From contig DLJQ01000012.1 in NCBI GenBank assembly GCA_002484335.1, positions 104,284 through 168,283 on the forward strand: 64,000 nucleotides of DNA, written 5' to 3'. Shown piece after piece: positions 17,311 to 26,120 of this stretch. Source of the DNA: Flavobacteriales bacterium UBA7612. GTDB lineage: Bacteria > Bacteroidota > Bacteroidia > Flavobacteriales > Weeksellaceae. How positions within the stretch are numbered: the first letter of the stretch is position 1; every line of letters starts with the position of its first letter. The notes below the pieces were generated by a model. That model saw only the letters and a list, made by a program, of their open reading frames with translations. It was not told the origin of the DNA and did no database searches. Made by a program: the position numbers and the translations under genes.

Positions 17311-17422
17311 TGCAAAAAGGATTGAAGTGGAAATCCTTTACTAATTCGATGCAAGTGGAAATGCTATTACCAATCAAAAAAGATTGGGAACAAGAAAGCC
17401 TGCCCCGAAGGGTTTGCCCAAA
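17311..17422 (+). repeat. Structured dispersed repeat, copy B
   Basis: Begins GCAAA and ends TTTGC followed by CCAAAT, which can pair. The 5' hairpin is AGGATT/AATCCT around GAAGTGGA; the 3' hairpin is CCC-GAA-GGG preceded by AAAGCCTG. The central part is variable and has no clear long stem. It lies between the convergent exported-protein gene and the NlpC/P60 gene, so it is in both 3' regions. A short open frame across it is not considered a gene. Confidence 0.8.
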
Positions 17423-17436
17423 TAAAAAATATTGTA

Positions 17437-18204
17437 TTAAATTAATTTACGAATGCATCTTAATTTATGAGAGTATTTTTGAGAATCGGTATTAAATATT
17501 CCATTTGAGTCAATAGGATCTATGCGAACTTTACCATGTGCGTGTAAAATTTTACCATTTCCACACATAATTCCAACGTGAATTATTCTACCTTCGGCAT
17601 TGTCAAAAAAAGCTAAATCTCCTGGTTCTGCTTCTTCTACAAAACTAAGTACTTCTCCCATTTCTGCTTGTTGGTAAGCATCTCTGGGTATTGTATAACC
17701 TCCTATTTTATATACTTGTTGTGTAAGGCCTGAACAATCGATACCAAATGAAGATTTACCTCCCCATAAATAAGGTACGTTAAGATAAGCTTTGGCTATT
17801 TCTACCAATTGATCTTTTGATTTTTTACCTGATGTATATACACCAAAATACTCAAAGCATTTTGGTCCTATTTTTATTTTACTTTCGTATAATGAACGTA
17901 CTTCTGCTCCAATTGTTAATGTCATTGGTAAATTATTTTCCAATGCATGATTGTATGGATTGATTGCAAATTTTTCTGCAATATTACGATTATATTCTTC
18001 TTCTGAAACCTCAACAATTTGTTTAGGATCTACCCAACCTTCGTAATTATCGAAAGCAAGCTGAACTTTTGTCCATTTTTCTAATTCTTCGGTAATCATT
18101 AATTTTTCTCCGAATAGAATCTGACTTACCATTTCCGAAGAATCTCTTGCTTCGGAACGCAAAGGGGCTACACTAACTTGACAAATTGCGTATTTCATGC
18201 TCAT
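17437..18204 (-). CDS. C40 (NlpC/P60) peptidase with SH3 domain
   Basis: A 255-residue cell-wall hydrolase of the YkfC/gamma-D-glutamyl-diamino acid endopeptidase type. Residues 1-75 form an SH3-like binding domain (SVAPLRSEARDSSEMVSQ, WTKVQLAFDNYEGWVD). The NlpC/P60 domain follows, with catalytic Cys in GIDCSGL (about 159), His in IIHVGIM (about 210) and His in ILHAHGKVRI (about 222). No signal peptide is seen, consistent with a role in recycling murein peptides in the cytosol. Its ATG overlaps the TGA of the upstream O-methyltransferase (ATGA), so the two are one operon. Confidence 0.85.
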   Translation of the reverse strand: MSMKYAICQVSVAPLRSEARDSSEMVSQILFGEKLMITEELEKWTKVQLAFDNYEGWVDPKQIVEVSEEEYNRNIAEKFAINPYNHALENNLPMTLTIGAEVRSLYESKIKIGPKCFEYFGVYTSGKKSKDQLVEIAKAYLNVPYLWGGKSSFGIDCSGLTQQVYKIGGYTIPRDAYQQAEMGEVLSFVEEAEPGDLAFFDNAEGRIIHVGIMCGNGKILHAHGKVRIDPIDSNGIFNTDSQKYSHKLRCIRKLI

Positions 18205-18848
18205 TTTTTTCGGATTAAAGTAATTCCATCTCTAATAGGAAGAATGATAGATTCTACTCGATTATCTTGGGTTATCATTTCATTAAAATCTTTCAGTATT
18301 TGTGTTGAAGGATCTTTTTTATCTTCTTCCTCTAACATTACTTTTCCATACCACAAAACATTATCTACAAGCATAGCTCCACCAGGTCTTAAAAGTTGCA
18401 ATACTTTTTCGAAATAATAGGGATAGCTTTCTTTATCAGCATCTATAAATGCTAAATCGATTGTGTTATCTTGAATTGTTTCTAGTTCTATTTTAGCATC
18501 ATTAACTCTAAAATCTATTTTTGATGAAAATTCTGATTCATCAAAATATTTACGACATAAATATTCTAATTCATCATTTTTATCAATCGTAATTATTTTT
18601 CCATCTTCTGAAAGACCTTCAGCTAAACACAATGTAGCATATCCTGTAAAAGTTCCTAATTCTAAAATAGTTTTTGGTGCTAGAATCTTAGACAAAATAC
18701 TTAATAATCTTCCTTGATATTCTCCGGAAATCATGTGAGGTTGTGTTGTAGACTGAAATGTTTCAACACGTAAACGCCCCAATATCTCTGGTTCTTGTTC
18801 TGTGTGATGATCTAAATACGATTCTAAAACTGGTGAAATTTTTATCAT
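18201..18848 (-). CDS. O-methyltransferase (class I SAM)
   Basis: A 215-residue member of the methyltransferase 3 family. The SAM-binding site is LELGTFTGYATLCLAEGL (about residues 61-78); the metal- and substrate-binding pattern is AFIDADKESYPYYFE (about 134) and GGAMLVDNVLWYGKV (about 153). Related enzymes methylate catechols or flavonoid-like acceptors; the substrate here is unknown. A -7 box TATTTTTG lies at 18873-18866, about 18 bases before the start. Translationally coupled to the downstream NlpC/P60 gene. Confidence 0.85.
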   Translation of the reverse strand: MIKISPVLESYLDHHTEQEPEILGRLRVETFQSTTQPHMISGEYQGRLLSILSKILAPKTILELGTFTGYATLCLAEGLSEDGKIITIDKNDELEYLCRKYFDESEFSSKIDFRVNDAKIELETIQDNTIDLAFIDADKESYPYYFEKVLQLLRPGGAMLVDNVLWYGKVMLEEEDKKDPSTQILKDFNEMITQDNRVESIILPIRDGITLIRKK

Positions 18849-18865
18849 ATCTTTAAAAAAGTATA

Positions 18866-18873
18866 CAAAAATA
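18866..18873 (-). promoter_or_regulatory. -7 box (TATTTTTG) for the O-methyltransferase operon
   Basis: Matches TAnnTTTG on the minus strand shortly before the start codon at 18848. No clear -33 box is seen. Confidence 0.5.
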
Positions 18874-18876
18874 AAA

Positions 18877-18923
18877 AATTCGTACTGAATAATGGCTATT
18901 TAAACCAAAATTCAGTACGAATT
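18877..18923 (-). terminator. Terminator after acs
   Basis: Perfect 14-base arms AATTCGTACTGAAT/ATTCAGTACGAATT with a T run on the minus strand, 29 bases beyond the acs stop codon. Confidence 0.9.
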
Positions 18924-18951
18924 ATCTTTTTATTGTATTAAAAAAGTTGTT

Positions 18952-20856
18952 TTATACTTTTTCTTTCATAATAGTTTCTACAATTTCTGGATCTAATAAT
19001 GTTGATGTATCTCCAAAATCAGTTTCATTACTTGCTATTTTTCTTAGGATACGACGCATAATTTTTCCACTTCTTGTCTTAGGTAAACCTGTAACAAATT
19101 GTATTTTTTCAGGTTTAGCAATTGCTCCAATCAATTTTGAAACTGTATTCTTAATCTCTTTTTCTAATTCAGGAGATTTAGTAAATCCATCTTGTAAAAT
19201 AACATATGCATACAGTGCATTTCCTTTAATATCGTGTGGATAACCAACAACCGCACTTTCTGCAACAGCTTCGTGTTCATTAATTGCATTTTCTATTGGT
19301 GCTGTTCCCAAATTATGACCAGAAACAATAACAACATCATCTACACGCCCTGTAATTCTGAAGTTATCCATGGCATCTCTATACCCTCCATCTCCAGTAA
19401 AATAATAACCTGGGAATGTAGAGAAATATGTTTCAATGAATCTCTTGTGATCTCCGTAGATTGTTCGTGCCATAGATGGCCAAGGAAACTTAACAGCTAA
19501 ACGCCCCTCAGATCTTTCATTGATTGCTTCTACTTCTTTTCCATTTTCATCCATTAATACCGCCTGAACTCCTGGTAAAGGTAATGTTGCAAAGGTTGGA
19601 CGAAGTGGTGTTATTCCTGCCAAAGGAGAAATAAGAATAGATCCTGTTTCTGTTTGCCACCATGTATCTACAATAGGACAAGTTCCTTTTCCTACATAAT
19701 CATTTAACCAGTGCCATGCTTCCTCGTTGATTGGTTCACCAACCGATCCTAGAACTTTTAAACTAGATAAATCGTATTTTTCTACATAGTCTAATGACTC
19801 ACGAGCAAGAGAACGAATAGCAGTTGGGGCTGTATAAAAATGTGTAACACGTAATTTTTCTACAATTTCCCAAAATCTTCCAAAATCTGGGTAACTAGGA
19901 ATACCTTCAAACATTACTGTTGTTACACCACAAGCCAATGGTCCATAAACAATATAACTATGTCCTGTAATCCAACCAATATCTGCTGTACACCAATAGA
20001 TATCATGAGATTTCATTTGAAAAATATTGGTAAAAGAATAGGCTGTTTGTACCATATATCCACCACAAGTATGTACCATTCCTTTGGGTTTACCTGTAGA
20101 TCCAGAAGTATAAAGAATAAATAAAGGATCCTCTGCATCCATTTCTTCTGCTGGGCAATTATCATCGACTTTATACATTTCATCAATCCAAAATTTATCT
20201 CGCCCTCCAACCATAGAAGTTGGTTCTATTGCTCTTCTATAAACGATACATGTTTGTACAGAAGAACAATCTTTAAGAGCTTCATCACAAATTGCTTTAA
20301 GATTAATGGATTTTGTACCACGAAAAACTTCATTAGCAGTAACTAATAGTTTACATTGTGCATCGTTGATACGTGAAGCTAAAGCTGAAGATGAAAAACC
20401 TGCAAATACAATTGAATGTACTGCTCCTATCCTAGCACAAGCTAGCATAGCAACTGTTAATTCTGGAATCATCGGCATATATAAACATACACGATCACCT
20501 TTTTCTATTCCATTTCTTTTTAAAACATTAGCAAATCGACAAACTTTTGAATGTAATTGACGATATGTAATAATACGCGTTTCTTCTAACGGATTATTAG
20601 GTTCCCATATAATTGCTCTTTTATTTCCTTTTTTTTCTAAGTGTCTATCAAGTAAATTTTCTGTAATATTTAATTTAGCACCCTGAAACCATTTAAAATC
20701 AGCGTTTTCAAAATTATACTCTAATGTTTTATCCCATTTTTTCTTCCAAATGAAATTATCAGCGATTTCATTCCAAAATTCTTCAGGTTCATTTACACTT
20801 CTTTTATAATCTTTTCTATATTCTGAAAACGAATTTATTCTAAAGTTACTACTCAT
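18952..20856 (-). CDS. acs: Acetate--CoA ligase (acetyl-CoA synthetase)
   Basis: A 634-residue AMP-forming enzyme converting acetate, ATP and CoA to acetyl-CoA. The P-loop-like motif YTSGSTGKPKGM is at about residue 253, the acetate pocket around DTWWQTETGS (about 400), the hinge and adenylate region at YYFTGDGGYRDAMDNFRITGR (about 484) and the acetylatable lysine in RSGKIMRR (about 602). Length is normal. The N-terminal ACAS_N region (EEFWNEIADNFIWKKKWDK) is complete. Stands alone between terminators, so probably controlled independently. Confidence 0.95.
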   Translation of the reverse strand: MSSNFRINSFSEYRKDYKRSVNEPEEFWNEIADNFIWKKKWDKTLEYNFENADFKWFQGAKLNITENLLDRHLEKKGNKRAIIWEPNNPLEETRIITYRQLHSKVCRFANVLKRNGIEKGDRVCLYMPMIPELTVAMLACARIGAVHSIVFAGFSSSALASRINDAQCKLLVTANEVFRGTKSINLKAICDEALKDCSSVQTCIVYRRAIEPTSMVGGRDKFWIDEMYKVDDNCPAEEMDAEDPLFILYTSGSTGKPKGMVHTCGGYMVQTAYSFTNIFQMKSHDIYWCTADIGWITGHSYIVYGPLACGVTTVMFEGIPSYPDFGRFWEIVEKLRVTHFYTAPTAIRSLARESLDYVEKYDLSSLKVLGSVGEPINEEAWHWLNDYVGKGTCPIVDTWWQTETGSILISPLAGITPLRPTFATLPLPGVQAVLMDENGKEVEAINERSEGRLAVKFPWPSMARTIYGDHKRFIETYFSTFPGYYFTGDGGYRDAMDNFRITGRVDDVVIVSGHNLGTAPIENAINEHEAVAESAVVGYPHDIKGNALYAYVILQDGFTKSPELEKEIKNTVSKLIGAIAKPEKIQFVTGLPKTRSGKIMRRILRKIASNETDFGDTSTLLDPEIVETIMKEKV

Positions 20857-20897
20857 TTCTTTTTTATTTTGTGATTTTGAATATACAATATAAAAAA

Positions 20898-20926
20898 AGC
20901 GAATTAATTTATCAAATTAACTCGCT
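20898..20926 (-). terminator. Terminator after the mutS-M48 operon
   Basis: AGCGAATTAATTT pairs with AAATTAACTCGCT (one mismatch), followed on the minus strand by a run of seven T. It lies 28 bases past the M48 stop. Confidence 0.8.
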
Positions 20927-20953
20927 ACTATTTAAATGATTTTATTAAATATT

Positions 20954-21757
20954 TTATTTTCCTTTATATGGACTTGCATTATAATAAGCAAGAGCTGTTG
21001 GTAAAGCTTCGCGTATTCTTGCTATACGAGTTGCATCTGAAGGGTGAGTACTCATAAAATCTGATGCACTAGAATTTCCGCTTTTAGCTGCCATTCTCTC
21101 CCAAAAAGGAATTGCTGCAGATGGATCATATCCTGCCATAGCCATTAAATATAATCCCGTTTTGTCAGCATCTAATTCCATTTTACGAGAATAACTTAAT
21201 AACCCCATTTGTGCACCTGCTGGATACAATTGATTAAAAATAGAAGCATAATTTGCATTAGCTATTGAACTACCTATGATTTGACCTCCATATTGTGCTA
21301 CCATTTGCTGAGATGCTTGTTCAGCACTATGACCTGCTAATGCATGACCAATTTCGTGACCTAAAACAACTGCTAAACCTGTTGCATCTTTTGTTACAGG
21401 TAAAATTCCTGAATAAACAGCAACTTTTCCTCCTGGCATACACCAAGCATTAACTTCATTAGACTGTAATAATGTAAATTGCCATTTATAACCATCTAAT
21501 TGAGATAATATTCCTTTTTCTTTATAATATTCTTTTGCTGCATATTCCAAACGTGTACCAACAGTTTGTATCATTTTTGCATCAGCAGTTCCTGTAATTA
21601 TTTTTCCTTCTTTCAGCACTTTATCATACTGTGAAAAAGCTGTTGGCATTAATTCAGTATTTGATACTAATGATAATGATTTTCTTCCTGTAACTGGATT
21701 AGTAGCACATGAAGCTAGTGTTAATACACCTGCTAATGTTAATAATATTTTTTTCAT
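20954..21757 (-). CDS. M48 family metalloprotease, lipoprotein
   Basis: A 267-residue lipoprotein (lipobox LASC at residues 15-18). The zinc motif HEIGH is at about residue 138 and the third ligand Glu in MELDADKTGLYLMA at about 198. The layout matches the LoiP/YcaL-type single-domain M48 proteases acting at the periplasmic face in membrane-protein quality control. All catalytic residues are present. It follows mutS by 14 bases on the same strand and is likely co-transcribed, a pairing without obvious functional logic. Confidence 0.9.
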   Translation of the reverse strand: MKKILLTLAGVLTLASCATNPVTGRKSLSLVSNTELMPTAFSQYDKVLKEGKIITGTADAKMIQTVGTRLEYAAKEYYKEKGILSQLDGYKWQFTLLQSNEVNAWCMPGGKVAVYSGILPVTKDATGLAVVLGHEIGHALAGHSAEQASQQMVAQYGGQIIGSSIANANYASIFNQLYPAGAQMGLLSYSRKMELDADKTGLYLMAMAGYDPSAAIPFWERMAAKSGNSSASDFMSTHPSDATRIARIREALPTALAYYNASPYKGK

Positions 21758-21771
21758 TTTTTAGTCTAGTT

Positions 21772-24363
21772 TTATTTACCAAGTTTTTTCTTAATTTCAT
21801 TCAATTTCATTAATGCTTCTACAGGAGTTAAAGTATTAATATCTGTATTCATTATTTCTTCTCGAATCGATTCTAAGATAGGATCATCTAACTGAAAAAA
21901 GCTCAATTGCATATTGTCTTGCGTTATTTTTTCCGTCTTATTTGCTATTCCATCTTCTTTTTTAGATTCTTCTAAAACTTTTAATACATCATTCGCACGA
22001 TTAACAACCTTTACAGGCATACCAGCCATCTTAGCAACATGTATACCAAAACTATGCTCACTTCCTCCAGTAACTAATTTTCTTAAAAATAGAATGGTAT
22101 CTTTTGTTTCTTTGATACTTACATTAAAATTTTTAATTCGTTCCATTGATTTCGACATTTCATTTAATTCATGATAATGTGTTGCAAACAATGTTTTAGG
22201 TTTCTGATTACTTTGATGTAAAAATTCAGCAATTGCCCAAGCAATTGAAATTCCATCATAAGTCGATGTACCACGACCAATTTCATCTAATAAAATCAAA
22301 CTTCGTTCCGAAATATTATTCAAAATACTAGCCGTTTCATTCATCTCAACCATGAATGTAGATTCACCAGATGATATATTATCAGAAGCTCCTACGCGAG
22401 TAAAAACTTTATCTATAATTCCTAATTCAGCTTTCTTTGCTGGTACAAAACTTCCCATTTGTGCCATTAAAGTTATTAAAGCAGTTTGTCTTAATAATGC
22501 AGATTTACCAGACATATTAGGCCCAGTAATCATAATAATTTGTTGATCTTTTTGATTCAATTCAACATTATTAGAAACATATTGTTCTCCAATTGGTAAT
22601 TGTTGTTCTATTACGGCATGTCGACCATCAGTAATATGAATATCAAAACCATCGTTTAAAATTGGTTTCGTGTAAGAATTTTTCTCAGCTATTTCTCCAA
22701 AAGTTGATAACACATCAATAAATGCTATTGCTTTTGCAGTTTGTTGAATTGTTAATAATTTAGTAATTATTTGCTGCAATAAATCAATAAATAACTGATT
22801 TTCTATCGCAAGAATTTTTTCTTCTGCACCTAGAATTTGCGTTTCATATTCTTTTAACTCTTCAGTAATATATCGTTCTGCATTTACTAATGTTTGTTTA
22901 CGAATCCATTCTGTCGGAACTTTGTCTTTGTGTGTATTTCTTACTTCTATGTAATAACCAAAAACATTATTAAAAGCGATTTTCAAGGAAGATATCCCAG
23001 TTCGTTCTGTTTCTCTTTGGCACATTTGTTCCAAATAATCTTTTCCAGAAAACTGTATAGTTCTTAATTTATCCAATTCTTCAGAAACACCTTCACGAAT
23101 AACATTTCCTTTTACTATTTGATGTGGTGGTTCGTCCGAAAGTGTTGCAAAAATTTTATCTGCTAAATGAGAAATAGCTTCTATTTTGGTAAATAAATCT
23201 TTTAATTCAGAAAGATTTGATTGTTCTGCTATTGTTTTTATTTCTTCAGAAATTGTCAAACTTTGACCTAATTGCAAAAATTGACGGGGAGTTATTTTTC
23301 CTGTAGAAACTTTTCCTGCCAAACGTTCTAAATCTGTTAACTGAGCTAATTTTTCTCTTAATTCAAAACGAACATCAGCATTCTTATAAAAATAATCTAC
23401 TATTGTTTGTCTACGTTGTATAGATTTCAAATCTTTCAGAACCATTACCATCCAACGGTTCAGCAAACGAGCTCCCATTGGGGTTTTGGTATCATCTAAA
23501 ATATTCAATAATGTTATTCCCTTTGGATGTGGCGAATAAACTAACTCTAGATTTCGAATTGTGAAAGGATCCATCCAAACAAAACTATCTTGGTTTAACC
23601 TTTGTATGGATGTTATATGTTGTATCTCGAAATGATGTGTATCATCTAAATAAGCTAAAATAGCTCCTGCAGAAATTATTCCTTCCTTTAAATCTTCAAT
23701 TCCAAAACCTTTCAGATTTTTTGTTTTAAATAAATTAGTTAATTTATCTACAGCAAAATCATACTGAAAAGCCCAATCATCTAATAAAAATTTACTCTTA
23801 ACGTCAGAAAAATTATATTTTACTCTTTTCTGATAAATAACTTCACTTGGTCGAAAAGATTGTATAATCTTAGCAACTTGATCTTCTTGTCCTTCAGAAA
23901 CTAAAAATTCTCCTGTAGAAACATCTAATAATGCAATTCCAAAAGATTTACTTCCTTCATGAACAGCCATCAAAAAATTATTCGATTTAGAAGATAAAAC
24001 CTCATCTTGCAATGCAACTCCCGGTGTCACCAATTCTGTTACACCACGTTTCACTATACCTTTTACTGTTTTTGGATCTTCTAACTGATCGCAAATTGCA
24101 ACACGCAAGCCTGCTTTTACTAATTTTGGTAAATACGTATTTAGTGAATGATGTGGAAAACCTGCTAATTCATTATTTTCTGCTCCCGTTGCACGCTTCG
24201 TCAATACAATATCTAAAATGCGAGAACATCGCACTGCATCTTCTCCAAATGTTTCGTAAAAATCTCCTACACGGAACAATAACATCGCATCAGGATATTT
24301 CGCCTTGATCTGATTATATTGCTTCATCAATGGAGTTTCCTTATTCTTTACTACTTTTGTCAA
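21772..24363 (-). CDS. mutS: DNA mismatch repair protein MutS
   Basis: An 863-residue full-length MutS. The mismatch-recognition domain holds the FxE-type motif in LLFRVGDFYETFGEDA (about residues 28-43). The ATPase domain carries Walker A TGPNMSGKSALLRQ (about 612), the FVEMNETA signature (about 668), Walker B ILLDEIGRGTSTYDG (about 692) and the ATHYHELNE motif (about 728). It binds mispaired bases and licenses MutL. The start is TTG; no in-frame ATG lies upstream, and the alternative at residue 13 would trim the usual ETPLMKQYN opening. Operon with the M48 gene. Confidence 0.97.
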   Translation of the reverse strand: MTKVVKNKETPLMKQYNQIKAKYPDAMLLFRVGDFYETFGEDAVRCSRILDIVLTKRATGAENNELAGFPHHSLNTYLPKLVKAGLRVAICDQLEDPKTVKGIVKRGVTELVTPGVALQDEVLSSKSNNFLMAVHEGSKSFGIALLDVSTGEFLVSEGQEDQVAKIIQSFRPSEVIYQKRVKYNFSDVKSKFLLDDWAFQYDFAVDKLTNLFKTKNLKGFGIEDLKEGIISAGAILAYLDDTHHFEIQHITSIQRLNQDSFVWMDPFTIRNLELVYSPHPKGITLLNILDDTKTPMGARLLNRWMVMVLKDLKSIQRRQTIVDYFYKNADVRFELREKLAQLTDLERLAGKVSTGKITPRQFLQLGQSLTISEEIKTIAEQSNLSELKDLFTKIEAISHLADKIFATLSDEPPHQIVKGNVIREGVSEELDKLRTIQFSGKDYLEQMCQRETERTGISSLKIAFNNVFGYYIEVRNTHKDKVPTEWIRKQTLVNAERYITEELKEYETQILGAEEKILAIENQLFIDLLQQIITKLLTIQQTAKAIAFIDVLSTFGEIAEKNSYTKPILNDGFDIHITDGRHAVIEQQLPIGEQYVSNNVELNQKDQQIIMITGPNMSGKSALLRQTALITLMAQMGSFVPAKKAELGIIDKVFTRVGASDNISSGESTFMVEMNETASILNNISERSLILLDEIGRGTSTYDGISIAWAIAEFLHQSNQKPKTLFATHYHELNEMSKSMERIKNFNVSIKETKDTILFLRKLVTGGSEHSFGIHVAKMAGMPVKVVNRANDVLKVLEESKKEDGIANKTEKITQDNMQLSFFQLDDPILESIREEIMNTDINTLTPVEALMKLNEIKKKLGK

Positions 24364-24407
24364 ATTATTAAACTTTTGAAACAGCTAAGTTAATTAAAAA
24401 CGAAGTG

Positions 24408-24938
24408 ATGAGAAAACTAAAATTAGACGAATTAGGTCGTGTATCGGCTGATGAATATAAAGCAATTGAAAAACATCCGATTGTAGTTGTTTTAGACAAC
24501 GTAAGAAGTATGCACAATGTTGGTGCTGTTTTCCGTACTTCTGATGCTTTTTTAATAGACAAAATTTATTTGTGTGGAATTACTGCAACTCCTCCTCACA
24601 AAGAAATTCACAAAACTGCTATTGGTGCAGAAAATTCTGTGGATTGGGAATATGTAAAAGATTCTAATGAATTGGTCGCTCAATTAAAAGCTGATGGTTA
24701 TCAAGTTGTAACAATAGAACAAACAGAAGGTTCTGTTTTATTGAATGAATTTCAAGTAGACAATTCTCAAAAATATGCCATTGTGATGGGAAATGAAGTG
24801 GATGGTGTTCAACAATCTATCATCGATCAATGTGATACATGTATAGAAATCCCTCAATCTGGTACGAAACATTCACTAAATGTTTCTGTATGTACAGGAA
24901 TTATTTTGTGGAAATGGTACGAAGGATTTATGAAATAA
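24408..24938 (+). CDS. TrmH/SpoU family RNA methyltransferase
   Basis: A 176-residue SPOUT enzyme from ATG 24408 (GTG 24405 is just upstream and also possible). The three SpoU motifs are visible: LDNVRSMHNVGAVFRTSDAF (about 28-47), AIVMGNEVDGV (about 125) and IEIPQSGTKHSLNVSV (about 147), the knot that binds SAM. It should 2'-O-methylate a ribose in tRNA or rRNA; the exact target is not evident. Divergent from mutS with only 44 bases between starts. Followed by repeat copy C. Confidence 0.88.
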   Translation: MRKLKLDELGRVSADEYKAIEKHPIVVVLDNVRSMHNVGAVFRTSDAFLIDKIYLCGITATPPHKEIHKTAIGAENSVDWEYVKDSNELVAQLKADGYQVVTIEQTEGSVLLNEFQVDNSQKYAIVMGNEVDGVQQSIIDQCDTCIEIPQSGTKHSLNVSVCTGIILWKWYEGFMK

Positions 24939-24946
24939 AACTTTTT

Positions 24947-25049
24947 TGGGCGATCGAGCAGGCTTTTCGCTATATCTTTTATAAAAACAGAACTTATGTA
25001 TACATAAGTTCTGTTTTTATAAAAGGATGTCGCTTCAATCCCTATCGCA
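24947..25049 (-). repeat. Structured dispersed repeat, copy C
   Basis: Read on the minus strand it begins GCGAT and ends ATCGC followed by CCAA; these pair. The 5' hairpin is GGGAT...ATCC around TGAAGCGAC, and the 3' part reads AAAGATATAGCGAAAAGCC then GCTCGATCGCCC. The centre is a perfect 48-base palindrome (24977-25024). It lies between the convergent TrmH-like and SMP-30-like genes and probably also stops transcription. Confidence 0.85.
24977..25024. repeat. Perfect 48-base palindrome at the core of copy C
   Basis: The arms meet at TGTATACA without a spacer; outer ends are TTTTATAAAA. Every base pairs across the centre. It would form a 22-23-bp hairpin in RNA. Confidence 0.95.
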
Positions 25050-25091
25050 TAAAATATTGGATTAACAAATAATATGTATGATGATAACTTA

Positions 25092-26084
25092 TCAACTTCC
25101 TCCAACCAATACATCCAATCTAAAAAGATGTTTAGATCCTGTAATATATAAAACATCTTTATTCTTGTATTTTCCAAATGTTAGATTTGCTACTTTATCT
25201 AGAAAAGAAAGATGACCTATTCTTTTACCTTCAGAAGAAACAATATAAATAGTATTACCTGCTGCTACCCAGACATTACCTTTTTCATCAACAGTTATTC
25301 CATCTGGAATTCCATCTTCAAACTGAGCTAAAATTCGACCATTTATAACATCTTTATTTTTATCTATATCATAAACAACTAAATTTCTTGTATTATATGG
25401 TTGCGAAGTATGTTCTATTTGTGAATCTGCTACATATAAATGTTTCTCATCTTTACTAAGGGCAATCCCATTTGATGTAACAACTTCTGAAGTATTTAAT
25501 TTTGTTATTTTTTTTGTTGTAGGATTGTATCTAAAGACATGTTCCCCTCCTTGAACTGGGTTACCTCCATAACCTTCATTTTCTTTTACAATTCCAAAAA
25601 GAGGATCGGTAAACCAAATTTCACCATCTTTATCAACAACTAAATCATTTGGACTATTTAATTTCTTATCACCATATAGATCGACTAGAACTGTCCAAGT
25701 ACCATCTTTTTCTAATCGTTCTATAGCTCTTTTTCCATGTGAAGCTGATATTATTCTACCTTCGCTATCTATTGTATGACCATTATGAAATTGCGAAGGA
25801 GACAACCATTCCTTAGCACCATCTTTTTCTGTCCATTTAAAAACCCTATTGCCAACAACATCACTCCAGATTACCTCCTCATTAGGTAGAACAATTGGAC
25901 CTTCAGCCCAAGTACTTTCATCAGATAAAACTTCTAATTTAGCTTTTTTAGATAATAATTCATATATATTATTATTTGTTGATGTTACTTTTAAATCTAT
26001 AAATTGATTTGTTTTTTGAGCATATGTTATTGTCGAAAATAACATTATTGCTAATGAAAGAATTTTAATCTTTTTAAATTTCAT
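25092..26084 (-). CDS. SMP-30/gluconolactonase family protein, exported
   Basis: A 330-residue six-bladed beta-propeller with a signal peptide ending ITYAQ (about residue 22). Metal ligands of the SMP-30 family are present: Glu in WAEGPIVL (about 61), Asn in LNSPNDLVV (about 144), Asn in TSNGIAL (about 205) and Asp in VADSQI (about 221). Likely a periplasmic sugar lactonase. It follows dgt by 36 bases on the same strand and may be co-transcribed. Confidence 0.88.
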   Translation of the reverse strand: MKFKKIKILSLAIMLFSTITYAQKTNQFIDLKVTSTNNNIYELLSKKAKLEVLSDESTWAEGPIVLPNEEVIWSDVVGNRVFKWTEKDGAKEWLSPSQFHNGHTIDSEGRIISASHGKRAIERLEKDGTWTVLVDLYGDKKLNSPNDLVVDKDGEIWFTDPLFGIVKENEGYGGNPVQGGEHVFRYNPTTKKITKLNTSEVVTSNGIALSKDEKHLYVADSQIEHTSQPYNTRNLVVYDIDKNKDVINGRILAQFEDGIPDGITVDEKGNVWVAAGNTIYIVSSEGKRIGHLSFLDKVANLTFGKYKNKDVLYITGSKHLFRLDVLVGGS

Positions 26085-26120
26085 TTTAAATTATTATTTT
26101 TTTTTGTGGTTTTTATATAA

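Noticed and set aside
17310..17495. Short open frame of 61 codons across repeat copy B
   Set aside because: It covers a structured repeat and overlaps the NlpC/P60 coding end; no protein-like features.
24947..25049. CRISPR repeat or insertion-sequence end
   Set aside because: Repeats are dispersed singly without spacers, terminal target duplications or transposase genes.
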